Origin: an uncultured Clostridia bacterium
GTDB lineage: Bacteria > Bacillota > Clostridia > Oscillospirales > Acutalibacteraceae
Assembly: GCA_944384995.1 (NCBI GenBank)
Contig: CALWVN010000003.1
Location: forward strand, 1-64,000
Length of the DNA stretch: 64,000 nucleotides
Direction of reading: 5' to 3'
Shown: piece after piece, positions 49,672 to 57,485 of the stretch
Layout: each line of letters opens with the position of its first letter
How positions within the stretch are numbered: position 1 is the first letter of the stretch
Translations under genes and position numbers: made by a program
The notes under the pieces: generated by a model
Told to the model about the DNA's origin: nothing
What the model saw: only the letters and a program-made list of their open reading frames with translations
The model's database searches: none

Positions 49672-50235
49672 ATGAAGAAGCATGTGATTTTACGCAAGCT
49701 CTTTTTTTCGACCCTGTATTTGAGCGCCTTCACGTTTGGTGGAGGATACGTCATCGTCACGCTGATGAAAAAGAAATTCGTAGACAAGCTCCACTGGATC
49801 GAGGAAAACGAAATGCTCGACCTTGTCGCCATTGCGCAGTCCTCGCCCGGTGCGATCGCCGTCAACGGCGCGATCGTGGTCGGCTACAAGCTGGCAGGGA
49901 TTTTGGGGGCGCTGGTTGCGATCATTGCCACGATCATCCCGCCGTTTGTTATCATCGCGCTCATTTCCGTGTTTTATAACGCTTTTCGCGAAAATTTCAT
50001 CATCAGCAGTCTGCTCGAGGGCATGCAGGCGGGCGTGGGCGCGGTCATCGCCTCAGTCGTGTTCGATATGGGGCTTGACGTTGCACGCGAAAAAAGCGCC
50101 GCGTCCGACGTGATTATGGCACTCAGCTTCATTGCCGCATGCTTTTTAGACGTGAATGTGGTGTATATCGTGCTCGTTTGTGCGGCACTCGGCGTTGTCC
50201 GCACGCTGCTTCAAAAAAGGAGGCGTGCGAAATGA
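49672..50235 (+). CDS. Chromate transporter family protein, first half
   Basis: A 187-residue short-chain CHR membrane protein. It carries the family motifs FTFGGGYVIV and SSPGAIAVNGAIVVGYKLAG, with about five or six membrane helices. Short CHR proteins come as pairs that together equal a full-length ChrA, and here the partner follows with an ATGA overlap. ChrA exports chromate by proton antiport; the real substrate of anaerobe members is not established. ATG 49672 follows GGGAGGTG. Confidence 0.88.
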   Translation: MKKHVILRKLFFSTLYLSAFTFGGGYVIVTLMKKKFVDKLHWIEENEMLDLVAIAQSSPGAIAVNGAIVVGYKLAGILGALVAIIATIIPPFVIIALISVFYNAFRENFIISSLLEGMQAGVGAVIASVVFDMGLDVAREKSAASDVIMALSFIAACFLDVNVVYIVLVCAALGVVRTLLQKRRRAK

Positions 50236-50789
50236 TCTATTTGCAGCTGTTCTGGAGCTTTTTACAGGTCGGGCTGTTCAGCTTCGGCGGCGGATATGCC
50301 GCCATGCCGCTGATTGAAGAACAGATCGTCACACGGCACGGTTGGCTGAGCATGCAGGAGTTTACGGACCTCATCACGATCTCTCAATTGACGCCCGGCC
50401 CCATCGCCGTCAATTCCGCGACGTTTGTCGGCATCAAGATCGCGGGCATCCCCGGCGCGCTGGTCGCGACGCTCGGCTGCATTCTGCCGTCCTGTATTCT
50501 CGTGATCGTGCTTGCGAAGCTGTATTTCAAGTACCGCAACATGCAAATGCTGCAGGGCGTGCTCGGTTCTTTGCGCCCCGCGGTGGTCGCCATGATCGCA
50601 GCGGCGGGCGTTTCGGTGCTCGTCACGGCGTTTTGGGGCGGTGAAGTCATTTCCTTTTTCGGTACGAATTGGGTGCTTGTCGCGATTTTTCTTGTGTGCT
50701 TCGTGCTGCTGCGCGCGACCAAGCTCAACCCAGTTTTCGTCATGGTGCTTGCCGGTGTTTTGAACCTCGGCGGTACATGGGTGATATGA
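50232..50789 (+). CDS. Chromate transporter family protein, second half
   Basis: A 185-residue CHR protein with the motifs FSFGGGYAAMPLIEEQIV and TPGPIAVNSATFVGIKIAG. It is homologous to, but distinct from, the preceding protein, the usual heterodimer arrangement of short CHR transporters, with opposite membrane topologies expected. ATG 50232 overlaps the upstream stop, so the two are made together. The unit is followed by a GC drop into an AT-rich accessory block. Confidence 0.88.
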   Translation: MIYLQLFWSFLQVGLFSFGGGYAAMPLIEEQIVTRHGWLSMQEFTDLITISQLTPGPIAVNSATFVGIKIAGIPGALVATLGCILPSCILVIVLAKLYFKYRNMQMLQGVLGSLRPAVVAMIAAAGVSVLVTAFWGGEVISFFGTNWVLVAIFLVCFVLLRATKLNPVFVMVLAGVLNLGGTWVI

Positions 50790-50923
50790 TGAAAAAGAGA
50801 CATATAGGGGGAATAAGCTTGAGCCTTAGATTTGTTTTTTAACTTCAAAGTAATAAAACAGCACAAAAATATGGCTGCATCAGCAAAAAAAGTTATATAT
50901 TATCACAAATGTCAAAAAATCTA
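50790..50923. other. AT-rich intergenic sequence
   Basis: No gene or clear terminator is visible. Base composition falls sharply here, marking the edge of the accessory block that holds the leader modules. Confidence 0.4.
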
Positions 50924-51058
50924 TTGACAAATATTCATAAAAATGATACTTTCTTATTGAAAAAAGTATAAACTTTTTTCAAAGAGGGTAGGGCGGGGAA
51001 TTTATATAGTAATGTACGACAACGCTGTATCCGACCATATATAACGGATACAGCGTTG
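50924..51058 (+). promoter_or_regulatory. Leader module A (promoter, hairpin, G-rich box, hairpin)
   Basis: TTGACA (50924-50929), a 17-base spacer and TACTTT preceded by TGA. The RNA would begin with GAAAAAAG/CTTTTTTC (50959-50966/50973-50980), then the G-rich box GAGGGTAGGGCGGGGA (within 50981-51000), then a 14-bp stem CAACGCTGTATCCG/CGGATACAGCGTTG (51020-51033/51045-51058). The same order of elements recurs at 53128 and 55149. The remaining 140 bases to the gene at 51199 show nothing more. Confidence 0.6.
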
Positions 51059-51198
51059 AATTTTGTTGATTGTCATAAAGAGGCATACAGCAATTTTTTG
51101 TAAAATGACTAATAGAGTTGCAAAAGCAGAGTGAAAAGGCAAGGATGGGGATTCCAATGTTTCTTTAAATTAGGTTTTAGAGAGGAGTGCAGCGTGTT

Positions 51199-51642
51199 AT
51201 GAAAAAAATTATCCTTATATGTGTGGCTGTTTTAATAATCGTAGTTATGTTTTTACTACTCTTTCCGGCAAATATGTTGGGTATAAATTCGGAAAGGACA
51301 GCTTTCATGCTAAACGTCGACCCCCTCAGCACGATTTACGGGACTGGTGAAGCAATCACCGTAAAGGCAAGGCTCCAAAACGAAACGATGCATGCTTATA
51401 TGGTTTCGCATAGCGCTCGGCTTCTTTCCGTTTCGTACGTAAAAGTGGGGGAGGAAAGAGAAGAAATCATCGCTCCCGCAATTCACCATTCCAGTTATAT
51501 AGCACCTGGCGGCTCTTTTGTTATAGAAGATACAGTTCAAATTGATGAGCCAGGTCAGTACACAATATACGTTGATGCACAGATGTGGATAAATGATGTT
51601 CTATATAAATACTCAAAATCCTTCGATGTAATTGTAAAGTAA
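51199..51642 (+). CDS. Secreted or membrane-anchored Ig-like small protein
   Basis: A 147-residue protein with an N-terminal hydrophobic segment (IILICVAVLIIVVMFLLLF) and a roughly 115-residue beta-rich ectodomain (VDPLSTIYGTGEAITVKARL, IAPGGSFVIEDTVQI, GQYTIYVDAQMWI). The pattern fits an immunoglobulin-like fold of the intracellular-proteinase-inhibitor or YtkA type, but I cannot name the family. ATG 51199 follows GAGGAG; a GTG at 51187 sits on that site. It ends 15 bases before the serine protease and shares its low GC, so the two may act together, for example as inhibitor or chaperone and protease. Confidence 0.72.
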   Translation: MKKIILICVAVLIIVVMFLLLFPANMLGINSERTAFMLNVDPLSTIYGTGEAITVKARLQNETMHAYMVSHSARLLSVSYVKVGEEREEIIAPAIHHSSYIAPGGSFVIEDTVQIDEPGQYTIYVDAQMWINDVLYKYSKSFDVIVK

Positions 51643-51657
51643 GAAAGGATACTAAAA

Positions 51658-52899
51658 ATGAAAAAACGTTTTTTGTGCTTGTTTTTAATTCTATCTTTAC
51701 TGGGTTCATTAACATTTGTCAACACCGCTTCTGATAATTCTGATAAGGAAATATCCAAAATTGAGGCAAAAAGCATAGTCTGTGATGAGGTGTTTTCCAC
51801 AATTTTTGTAGAATTAAATTTGGAGAGAATGTATGAATCAGATGCGCCGTCAGATTATGCGGGAATTTATGCCGATGAAAATGGAACTCTTGTTTTATGT
51901 GTTGCGAACGGTAGTGCAAATAAATATGAAAATATTGTCAACAACATAGTATCTAGAAAGACAACTGCCTATGCTCTTCAAACTTTTGAAACGGACGAGG
52001 CACCTATTGTGCGAGTTGAAGAAAAAGAATTCACATATAATCTATTAAATACTATTCAAGATGCACTTGATCCTAAGATGAGCACATTTAAAATTCAACA
52101 AACTGCAATTAAACAAGAAAAGAATGTTGTAGAAATAACGATTGAAGATGAATTGTTAATAGAAGAAATATCACAGTATTTGTATGGCTCTGTTTCTGAT
52201 TTTAATCCTGAAGCGGTAGACTTTATTGTTGCAGAGTCAGAAAAGGTTGTACCAACAGCAAACTACGCATATAATGGTGTGAAATTTTACCATACCTTGT
52301 TTGCATCTACTTATGGAACACTTGGCTTTAACGGCTCTTACACCGATTCATCTGGAAAAGTACACTATGGTGTGTTTACAAATGCGCATGTAGCTCCTGT
52401 CGGTGAAAAAATGAAAATATCCGCTTTAAAAACAGTAGGAACCACATTATTTAGCTATGTTGGTGGAAGTTTGGATATTGCTTTTGTAGAGTTCAATTCC
52501 GGGTGGGCAGTTACAGATAAAATGCTAAGTGCATCAGATACAAATGCTATATATAGTGCGGCTACGGCGAGCGAATTTTACGAAGGTGCATTGACAAACA
52601 AATATGGAGCAACAACAGGTAAGCAATCAGGTAAGATATTAAGCACAAGCGTTTCCATTGATGTTGAGTATGATAGTGGAAATAAATTGATAACTGATGT
52701 TTTTAAATTTTCCAATAAAACTGAAGGTGGGGATAGTGGAGGACCCGTTGGTAAACAGCAAACCAAACAGGTCTTTAGACTATATGGAATAACTTTTGCG
52801 GGTCCCAAGAATACTAATACTTACGGATATGGAATTAAATTGAGCAACATTAAAAAAGCCTATAATATCAAAGTTTATGGGACAAATGGTTGGTCATAA
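51658..52899 (+). CDS. Secreted S1-family serine protease with pro-region
   Basis: A 413-residue chymotrypsin-fold protease. The signal peptide MKKRFLCLFLILSLLGSL is followed by a pro-region of about 190 residues and then the catalytic domain. The triad is His in FTNAHVAP, Asp in GSLDIAFVEF and Ser in EGGDSGGPVG. The pro-region plus small protease resembles the alpha-lytic/streptogrisin group, whose pro-peptides guide folding; that is inference. The gene is far more AT-rich than the housekeeping genes around it and uses A/T-ending codons, which points to horizontal acquisition. ATG 51658 follows AAGAAAGGA. A terminator lies at 53018. Confidence 0.88.
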   Translation: MKKRFLCLFLILSLLGSLTFVNTASDNSDKEISKIEAKSIVCDEVFSTIFVELNLERMYESDAPSDYAGIYADENGTLVLCVANGSANKYENIVNNIVSRKTTAYALQTFETDEAPIVRVEEKEFTYNLLNTIQDALDPKMSTFKIQQTAIKQEKNVVEITIEDELLIEEISQYLYGSVSDFNPEAVDFIVAESEKVVPTANYAYNGVKFYHTLFASTYGTLGFNGSYTDSSGKVHYGVFTNAHVAPVGEKMKISALKTVGTTLFSYVGGSLDIAFVEFNSGWAVTDKMLSASDTNAIYSAATASEFYEGALTNKYGATTGKQSGKILSTSVSIDVEYDSGNKLITDVFKFSNKTEGGDSGGPVGKQQTKQVFRLYGITFAGPKNTNTYGYGIKLSNIKKAYNIKVYGTNGWS

Positions 52900-53017
52900 T
52901 TTCTTTAACAACAGTCAAATCTAAATGCTACGCTGACTCATATGTTCTTCAAACTCGATACAGTTTGAAGAAAAACACGGCACGATCGAAAACGATATGA
53001 AATAAAGCAAGTAAATA

Positions 53018-53052
53018 AAAACCGTGCAGTCCGAAAACTGCACGGTTTTTTT
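53018..53052 (+). terminator. Intrinsic terminator after the serine protease
   Basis: AAAACCGTGCAG (53018-53029) pairs with CTGCACGGTTTT (53038-53049), then TTT. The stretch 52900-53017 holds no gene. Confidence 0.88.
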
Positions 53053-53127
53053 GAAGGACAGGGACAAAGGCAAACGGTCAATTCTATATCATGAACTGAC
53101 TAAATCTGCCAAAGCCCCAAAATTCTA

Positions 53128-53276
53128 TTGACAAATTTTAATAAAATATGATAACATATTGGTAAGAAAACTATGCTTTTTGTAAAACGGGGGATATAGT
53201 GGGGGAGAAGCGTAGCATATCCTGAGCAGGCGCTGTATCCGACGAACGGGGGACGGATGCGGCGCCTGGCTTTTTT
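53128..53276 (+). promoter_or_regulatory. Leader module B (promoter, hairpin, G-rich box, terminator-like hairpin)
   Basis: TTGACA (53128-53133) is followed by ATAAAATATGATAACAT, like modules A and C. An A-rich/T-rich arm pair (AAGAAAAC, TTTTTG) follows, then a G-rich box CGGGGGATATAGTGGGGGAG (53188-53207), then a 13-bp stem AGGCGCTGTATCC/GGATGCGGCGCCT (53228-53240/53255-53267) ending in GGCTTTTTT. In this copy the last hairpin is a good intrinsic terminator upstream of the gene at 53408. No gene is seen between 53277 and 53407. Confidence 0.6.
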
Positions 53277-53407
53277 AAAAAGTAGTTCGGTATGCTATGC
53301 AACGCCGGTTGAAGCGACACTTCAAACCCGAACGGCAGAACAAGACGGGAGGCAGAGCAGCATATCTTGATTTCTCTGTTGCGGCGCTGAAAAGAAGGGG
53401 ATTGATT

Positions 53408-54118
53408 ATGAAAACACAGTATTCGATTCGTCTGTACCGTTCGTGGCGGTTTTACCTATTGTGCGTGCTGATTTTATGTATTTCGCTGTTGTCGCTTATC
53501 TGGAATTTCTACATACTTGCACGCGTGGGCTTTACCGAAATGTTTTTCCCGTATAAAAATGCAGTTATCCCGCAGGAGACCTTGGAGCAAATGCAGAGCA
53601 TATACGGGGATTTATTTTTGGGGCAGCAAAACAATAATATGGCGTTTGTGGAGGGCGTGATCGCCGTTGTCGCCTATGTCTTAAGTCAGATCGAGTATTT
53701 AGCCGTGAGCGTGCTTGCGGCGATCGCGCTGTTCGGCAACCGGCTGTATGTGCGCGAGGATGACACGCACATCTACTTCGCACCGCGATTGTTTTTCCGC
53801 GTCGCCAAACGGGATATTTGTAAAATCGAGCCCGTCGCGGTGGAAGAGCTTGGTTTTTGGGATCGGCTTTCAAGCTGCAATTTCAGCAGGAAATACCTGT
53901 ATTATTTTACCTGCTATGACACGGTGCTGATCCTCTCCTCCAAGGATGAGGCGGGTATGGCAAAGCTCACAGCGGATATACAGTCGCGTCATAATTTGAC
54001 CGAGAAAGAGGAGTTCGGCGAGGAAGCCAAGCGGTTTACCTGGTGGGAAGTGCTGTTTCTGTTGTGGCTGTGTTCGCAAATCTATTTCACGGTGATCTCT
54101 TTTATCCGAGGGTGGTAA
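53408..54118 (+). CDS. Membrane protein of unknown function
   Basis: A 236-residue protein with an N-terminal helix (FYLLCVLILCISLLSLIWNF), a second hydrophobic stretch (VEGVIAVVAYVLSQIEYLAV and LAAIALFG), a cytoplasmic middle with beta-type sequence (NRLYVREDDTHIYFAPRLFF, about 125-200) reminiscent of a PH-like/YcxB domain, and a C-terminal helix (VLFLLWLCSQIYFTVISF). ATG 53408 follows AAGGGG. It is probably co-transcribed with the next membrane gene, 52 bases downstream, behind leader module B. I recognise no named family. Confidence 0.72.
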   Translation: MKTQYSIRLYRSWRFYLLCVLILCISLLSLIWNFYILARVGFTEMFFPYKNAVIPQETLEQMQSIYGDLFLGQQNNNMAFVEGVIAVVAYVLSQIEYLAVSVLAAIALFGNRLYVREDDTHIYFAPRLFFRVAKRDICKIEPVAVEELGFWDRLSSCNFSRKYLYYFTCYDTVLILSSKDEAGMAKLTADIQSRHNLTEKEEFGEEAKRFTWWEVLFLLWLCSQIYFTVISFIRGW

Positions 54119-54170
54119 TGCTCGGGAAATCGCTCAGGTATAAATACGGTTCTATTCGAGGGGGATAAAC

Positions 54171-55064
54171 ATGGAAAAAACATATACTCGCAAGCAGCTT
54201 CTCTGCCGGTATATTTTCTGTGTGCTTTTCAAATTGATTCTTCTGCTCGCGGCGATTTGGGTTTTACAGGAGATAACAAACGGTGTAGACTACGTTTCCA
54301 TGATGTCGCTGTATTATTGGCTGCCAATTCTATGCGCCGCCGTGCTTTGGGGCTTGTGCCGGGAAGTACCTTATTTTGTGACGCTGCTGCGCCACCGGGA
54401 TTTGACCGGCAACCGCAAGACGGTGCGCGCCCTGTACCCGAAAAAGCTCAAGGTGCTTTTGAACATACCGGCTGTGCTGTTTGCGCTTGTTTTTGTTTTT
54501 GTCAGCTACAGCGAAGCGTATTTCGGCTTTTTTCATCAAAGCACAAAGTCGCAGGAACTGCTGCAACGGTTCGCGCTGGAAAATTTTACGGCGTATACTT
54601 ATGCAGAAAGCACACCTGCGTTCCAATGGGGTGGGGATGAATATGAGTTCTACTCGGTCTATTTGCTGAATTGGTCCGAATCCTATGATTACGGCGTCGC
54701 GAAAACGGATGATACCGAACAGAAACAGGAAAACGCGGGAGGACGGGTTTCCATATTATACATGGATAATGTTCCGCAGTGGCTTGCAGATCAGGAATAC
54801 GCACACTTACAGGAAATCACAAACAGCGGCTTTAGCATTTTTGACGACGAAGAGGATATGAAAATGCGTAATACGCTGCATCCGTTGGAAATAGACGGCT
54901 GCACAGGGTTTTGGCGGCAGATCCCAAGAGAGACGGGACAGGAATATTGCGTGACGCTGCTGGGGGAGAATCGGTTTTTGGATTTATGGCTTTCTGCAAA
55001 CAGTGGGGAAATCGACCTTGAAAAGCTGATTGAAGAAGCCACCGCGCAAATGCAGGCTGCGTAG
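54171..55064 (+). CDS. Membrane protein of unknown function
   Basis: A 297-residue protein with three N-terminal membrane helices (FKLILLLAAIWVL, LYYWLPILCAAVLWGL, VLLNIPAVLFALVFVFVSY) and an ectodomain of about 175 residues rich in acidic and aromatic residues (DEYEFYSVYLLNWSESYDYG, TGQEYCVTLLGENRFLDLWL). No catalytic motif is evident. ATG 54171 follows GAGGGGGAT. It shares the transcription unit of leader module B. Family unknown. Confidence 0.72.
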   Translation: MEKTYTRKQLLCRYIFCVLFKLILLLAAIWVLQEITNGVDYVSMMSLYYWLPILCAAVLWGLCREVPYFVTLLRHRDLTGNRKTVRALYPKKLKVLLNIPAVLFALVFVFVSYSEAYFGFFHQSTKSQELLQRFALENFTAYTYAESTPAFQWGGDEYEFYSVYLLNWSESYDYGVAKTDDTEQKQENAGGRVSILYMDNVPQWLADQEYAHLQEITNSGFSIFDDEEDMKMRNTLHPLEIDGCTGFWRQIPRETGQEYCVTLLGENRFLDLWLSANSGEIDLEKLIEEATAQMQAA

Positions 55065-55148
55065 CGAACAAAATGCCGCCCATTTTCCTGTTGTGCAGCC
55101 GTAAATCCATGCAACAAAATGTTGCATGGGAAAAATCGTTGCAAAACA

Positions 55149-55290
55149 TTGACAAAATTCCATAAAAATGCTAATCTGCCAATAGAGGAAAATATTTATT
55201 TTTTCCAACAAGAGGGTAGAGCGAGGACAATTCCATAGCAAAAACACAACGGCGCTGTATCCGACCAAAGCGAAACGGGTACAGCGCCGT
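55149..55290 (+). promoter_or_regulatory. Leader module C (promoter, hairpin, G-rich box, hairpin)
   Basis: TTGACA (55149-55154), a 17-base spacer, TAATCT with TGC before it. Then GGAAAA/TTTTCC (55187-55192/55201-55206), the box GAGGGTAGAGCGAGGACA (55212-55229), and a 15-bp stem ACGGCGCTGTATCCG/CGGGTACAGCGCCGT (55249-55263/55276-55290). The box is nearly that of module A. The stem keeps GCTGTATCCGAC in its 5' arm. No T-run follows in this copy. The gene begins at 55358. Confidence 0.6.
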
Positions 55291-55357
55291 TTCAATATGT
55301 GACGAATTTGCACATAAATTTTAACCGGCGAGCTTCTGAAAGAGGGGCAGCGATAGT

Positions 55358-56107
55358 ATGACAAAAAGCGTTGTTCGATTTTCCGTTATCCGGCTGATTT
55401 TGTCGGCCGTGAATTTCTTTTCGATCGGCGGCATGCTCCTCTTCTTTTTAACGGAAGGGACGGTGCATGTTCCGTTCCTTGTGGTTTACATGCTCTTGAA
55501 TATCGCCGTTGGTGTCGTAATGGAGCGAATTTTGCGACGGAATTTGCACATTGGGTTTTATACTGTAGAACACAATGCGGAGGAAAGGAAAATGCAGAAA
55601 TTTAAACGATTTGCATGGAACACCTTGTGCGCCACAGGCGTATGGATCTTATACAATACATTTTTTCTGTTTATACATATTCTGTATGACTTTAGCACAA
55701 TAGAGTGGGATTTCGGCTTTGAGCCGATGCCGGTTTTTTATGATACGGTCGTGCCTGTCATATTGCTCTTCCTGTATGTATTATCCTTCATAGGCTTTTT
55801 CTTCCTGGGCAAAACCAAGCTTGCAGCAACCGGGTCGCACATGCTGAATTTTATGTCAGTGGCTTTAGGCTATGCGTTTTTGTGGGCGCTTGTGGGGTGG
55901 GTGTTTGATTCCGAGCATACGAGCATGGTTATGACAAATTTCCCCATCATCTGTGTAGCGGATGCGTTCAATTCCGATAGTATTTACGACCTGCACTATG
56001 ATGTACAGGCAAACGCTTTTGTCATGGCGATCCCGTTTATTTGCATGTGTATAGGCCTTACGGTGCGGCAAATTATCAAGCATAGAAGACGCAGCAGCGC
56101 TGCGTAA
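55358..56107 (+). CDS. Polytopic membrane protein of unknown function
   Basis: A 249-residue protein with about six membrane helices (ILSAVNFFSIGGMLLFFL, FLVVYMLLNIAVGVVM, TGVWILYNTFFLFIHIL, VPVILLFLYVLSFIGFFFL, FMSVALGYAFLWALVGWV, FVMAIPFICMCIGLTV) and a basic C-terminal tail. No family recognised. ATG 55358 follows AGAGGGGCAG. It is the first gene after leader module C and precedes the VanZ-like gene by 56 bases. Confidence 0.72.
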   Translation: MTKSVVRFSVIRLILSAVNFFSIGGMLLFFLTEGTVHVPFLVVYMLLNIAVGVVMERILRRNLHIGFYTVEHNAEERKMQKFKRFAWNTLCATGVWILYNTFFLFIHILYDFSTIEWDFGFEPMPVFYDTVVPVILLFLYVLSFIGFFFLGKTKLAATGSHMLNFMSVALGYAFLWALVGWVFDSEHTSMVMTNFPIICVADAFNSDSIYDLHYDVQANAFVMAIPFICMCIGLTVRQIIKHRRRSSAA

Positions 56108-56163
56108 CGGCACAAGCGCCTATTGTTCAGCTAAAGGAGTACCGCCTAAAAGAGGTGTAAACC

Positions 56164-56772
56164 GTGATCCCCGGCTACATCGGCAATACCTTGATTTATA
56201 TGGCGATCACCGCCGCAGTGTATCTGCCTTTTCGTATTTTATTCGTAAAACGCACGGGACGGCGCACGCCGCTGTGGCGTGAGGCAAGCCTTATGCTGCT
56301 TTGGATGCTGGTTGTCGGCATCGTGTCGCAGACGGTGTTCCCGCGCATATTGATCGGCGTCACCGACGGCGGCGAATGGTATTTTGACGCCAATGTACCT
56401 CCGCGTACCGCGCCGAATTTTATCCCGTTGCGCACGATTTGGCTTTTTTGGGAGCGTCGCGCGGATTCCTCGGCTTGGGCGTCTATCTCTCTGCTGAATC
56501 TCGCGGGCAACGTGCTGCTGTTCGTCCCTGTCGGCGTACTGCTCCCGCTTGCGTATCCGAAATGTGATTGCTTTAGGACGCTCTTCCTTTGGTCGCTCGG
56601 CGGGATCGTTTGCATTGAAACGCTGCAATATTTTTTCGGCAGGGTCGCCGATGTGGACGACGTGATCTTGAACGTCGCGGGCATCCTGCTCGGCTTCGGC
56701 GTCTATCGGCTGTGCCGCAAGCTCGCTGCACAGATATCCGCCCGCGTCGGCAGGCATCGGAATGGGGCGTGA
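56164..56772 (+). CDS. VanZ-like family membrane protein
   Basis: A 202-residue membrane protein of the VanZ family. It shows the family's NLAGNVLLFVPVGVLLPLA motif, then ETLQYFFGRVADVDDVILN and VAGILLGFGVY, with about five helices. VanZ of Tn1546 gives low-level teicoplanin resistance, but most genomic members have unknown roles in the cell envelope, so no resistance is claimed. The GTG start at 56164 follows AGAGGTG. It is the last protein gene of the accessory block apart from a 31-residue ORF. Confidence 0.88.
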   Translation: MIPGYIGNTLIYMAITAAVYLPFRILFVKRTGRRTPLWREASLMLLWMLVVGIVSQTVFPRILIGVTDGGEWYFDANVPPRTAPNFIPLRTIWLFWERRADSSAWASISLLNLAGNVLLFVPVGVLLPLAYPKCDCFRTLFLWSLGGIVCIETLQYFFGRVADVDDVILNVAGILLGFGVYRLCRKLAAQISARVGRHRNGA

Positions 56773-56883
56773 CTTTATAAATACATCAGAGTCCGCTTGC
56801 CCATGCTGCTTGCCGCTGCCGTGAAAATGCAGGCGATATAGCTCGAAGGAAGCTCTGCACAAAGACGAAAAAAGGGGAGAAGT

Positions 56884-56979
56884 ATGGATATTGTCGCTTT
56901 GGTCTTGTGGATTTTATACGGTATTCTGCGTTGTGGGTACGGTGCATATCATATGGAAAAACAAATTCCAATATCCTGA
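56884..56979 (+). CDS. Small hydrophobic ORF (31 aa)
   Basis: ATG 56884 lies a few bases after AAAGGGGAG and opens 31 codons to TGA. The peptide (start MDIVALVLWILYGILR) is one likely membrane helix followed by a short polar tail. A terminator stands 7 bases after the stop. Ribosome site, hydrophobic helix and terminator placement support a small membrane protein; no homologue can be named. Confidence 0.45.
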   Translation: MDIVALVLWILYGILRCGYGAYHMEKQIPIS

Positions 56980-56985
56980 GTATAA

Positions 56986-57029
56986 AAAGTCCCCCGAAAC
57001 CCTTGATAAATCAAGATTTTCGGGGGATT
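56986..57029. terminator. Bidirectional intrinsic terminator
   Basis: GTCCCCCGAAA and TTTTCGGGGGAT form a stem around an inner CTTGA/TCAAG helix. T-runs on both strands allow it to end both the VanZ unit (+) and the tRNA-Lys transcript (-). Confidence 0.8.
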
Positions 57030-57034
57030 TCTCT

Positions 57035-57110
57035 TGGTGAGCCATCGGAGATTCGAACTCCGGACACCTTGATTAAAAGTCAAGTGCTCTACCGACTGAG
57101 CTAATGGCTC
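57035..57110 (-). tRNA. tRNA-Lys(TTT)
   Basis: A 76-base tRNA with acceptor GAGCCAT/ATGGCTC, anticodon stem CTTGA/TCAAG around loop CTTTTAA (anticodon TTT), T-arm CCGGA-GTTCGAA-TCCG and encoded CCA. Confidence 0.97.
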
Positions 57111-57161
57111 ATAAAAAGCGGCTTGCGCATATGCAGGGCCGCTGATTTTCAGAACAATGCA

Positions 57162-57413
57162 TTAAAAGAACAGCATCAAAAGCGTTGCGGCAAACGCCAG
57201 CACAAAGAAGAAAATCGCGATATACTTGGTGGCTTTTGCCAAAATGGCTTCACGCGTTCTGCCCTTGTTCTTGCCGAAGAAAGTGTCAGCTCCGCCGCCG
57301 GTGATCGCACCGGACAGACCGCCCTCGCGGCTCTTCTGCATCAAAACGACCACAATGGTCGCGATTGACAAAAGGATCAGCACCACACCGAGAATGATTT
57401 CAAGAGCGCCCAT
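57162..57413 (-). CDS. secG: Preprotein translocase subunit SecG
   Basis: An 83-residue auxiliary subunit of the SecYEG channel. Two membrane helices (EIILGVVLILLSIATIVVVL and the C-terminal YIAIFFFVLAFAATLLML) flank the conserved cytoplasmic loop MQKSREGGLSGAITGGG. Length and loop are typical. The ATG follows GGAGGTTG. It has its own promoter (57457-57485) and lies upstream of tRNA-Lys on the same strand. Confidence 0.96.
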   Translation of the reverse strand: MGALEIILGVVLILLSIATIVVVLMQKSREGGLSGAITGGGADTFFGKNKGRTREAILAKATKYIAIFFFVLAFAATLLMLFF

Positions 57414-57456
57414 ATTTCAACCTCCGTTCGACAGGATAGTTTTTCAATGCCTTGGT

Positions 57457-57485
57457 ATTCTATCACACCACGCATAAAAATGCAA
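57457..57485 (-). promoter_or_regulatory. Sigma-A promoter of secG
   Basis: Minus-strand TTGCAT (57485-57480), 17 bases, TAGAAT (57462-57457). Confidence 0.7.

Noticed and set aside
51012-51044. Ten-codon leader peptide in module A (ATG TAC GAC ...)
   Set aside because: The frame is not kept in modules B or C, while the RNA pairing is; a structural role is better supported.
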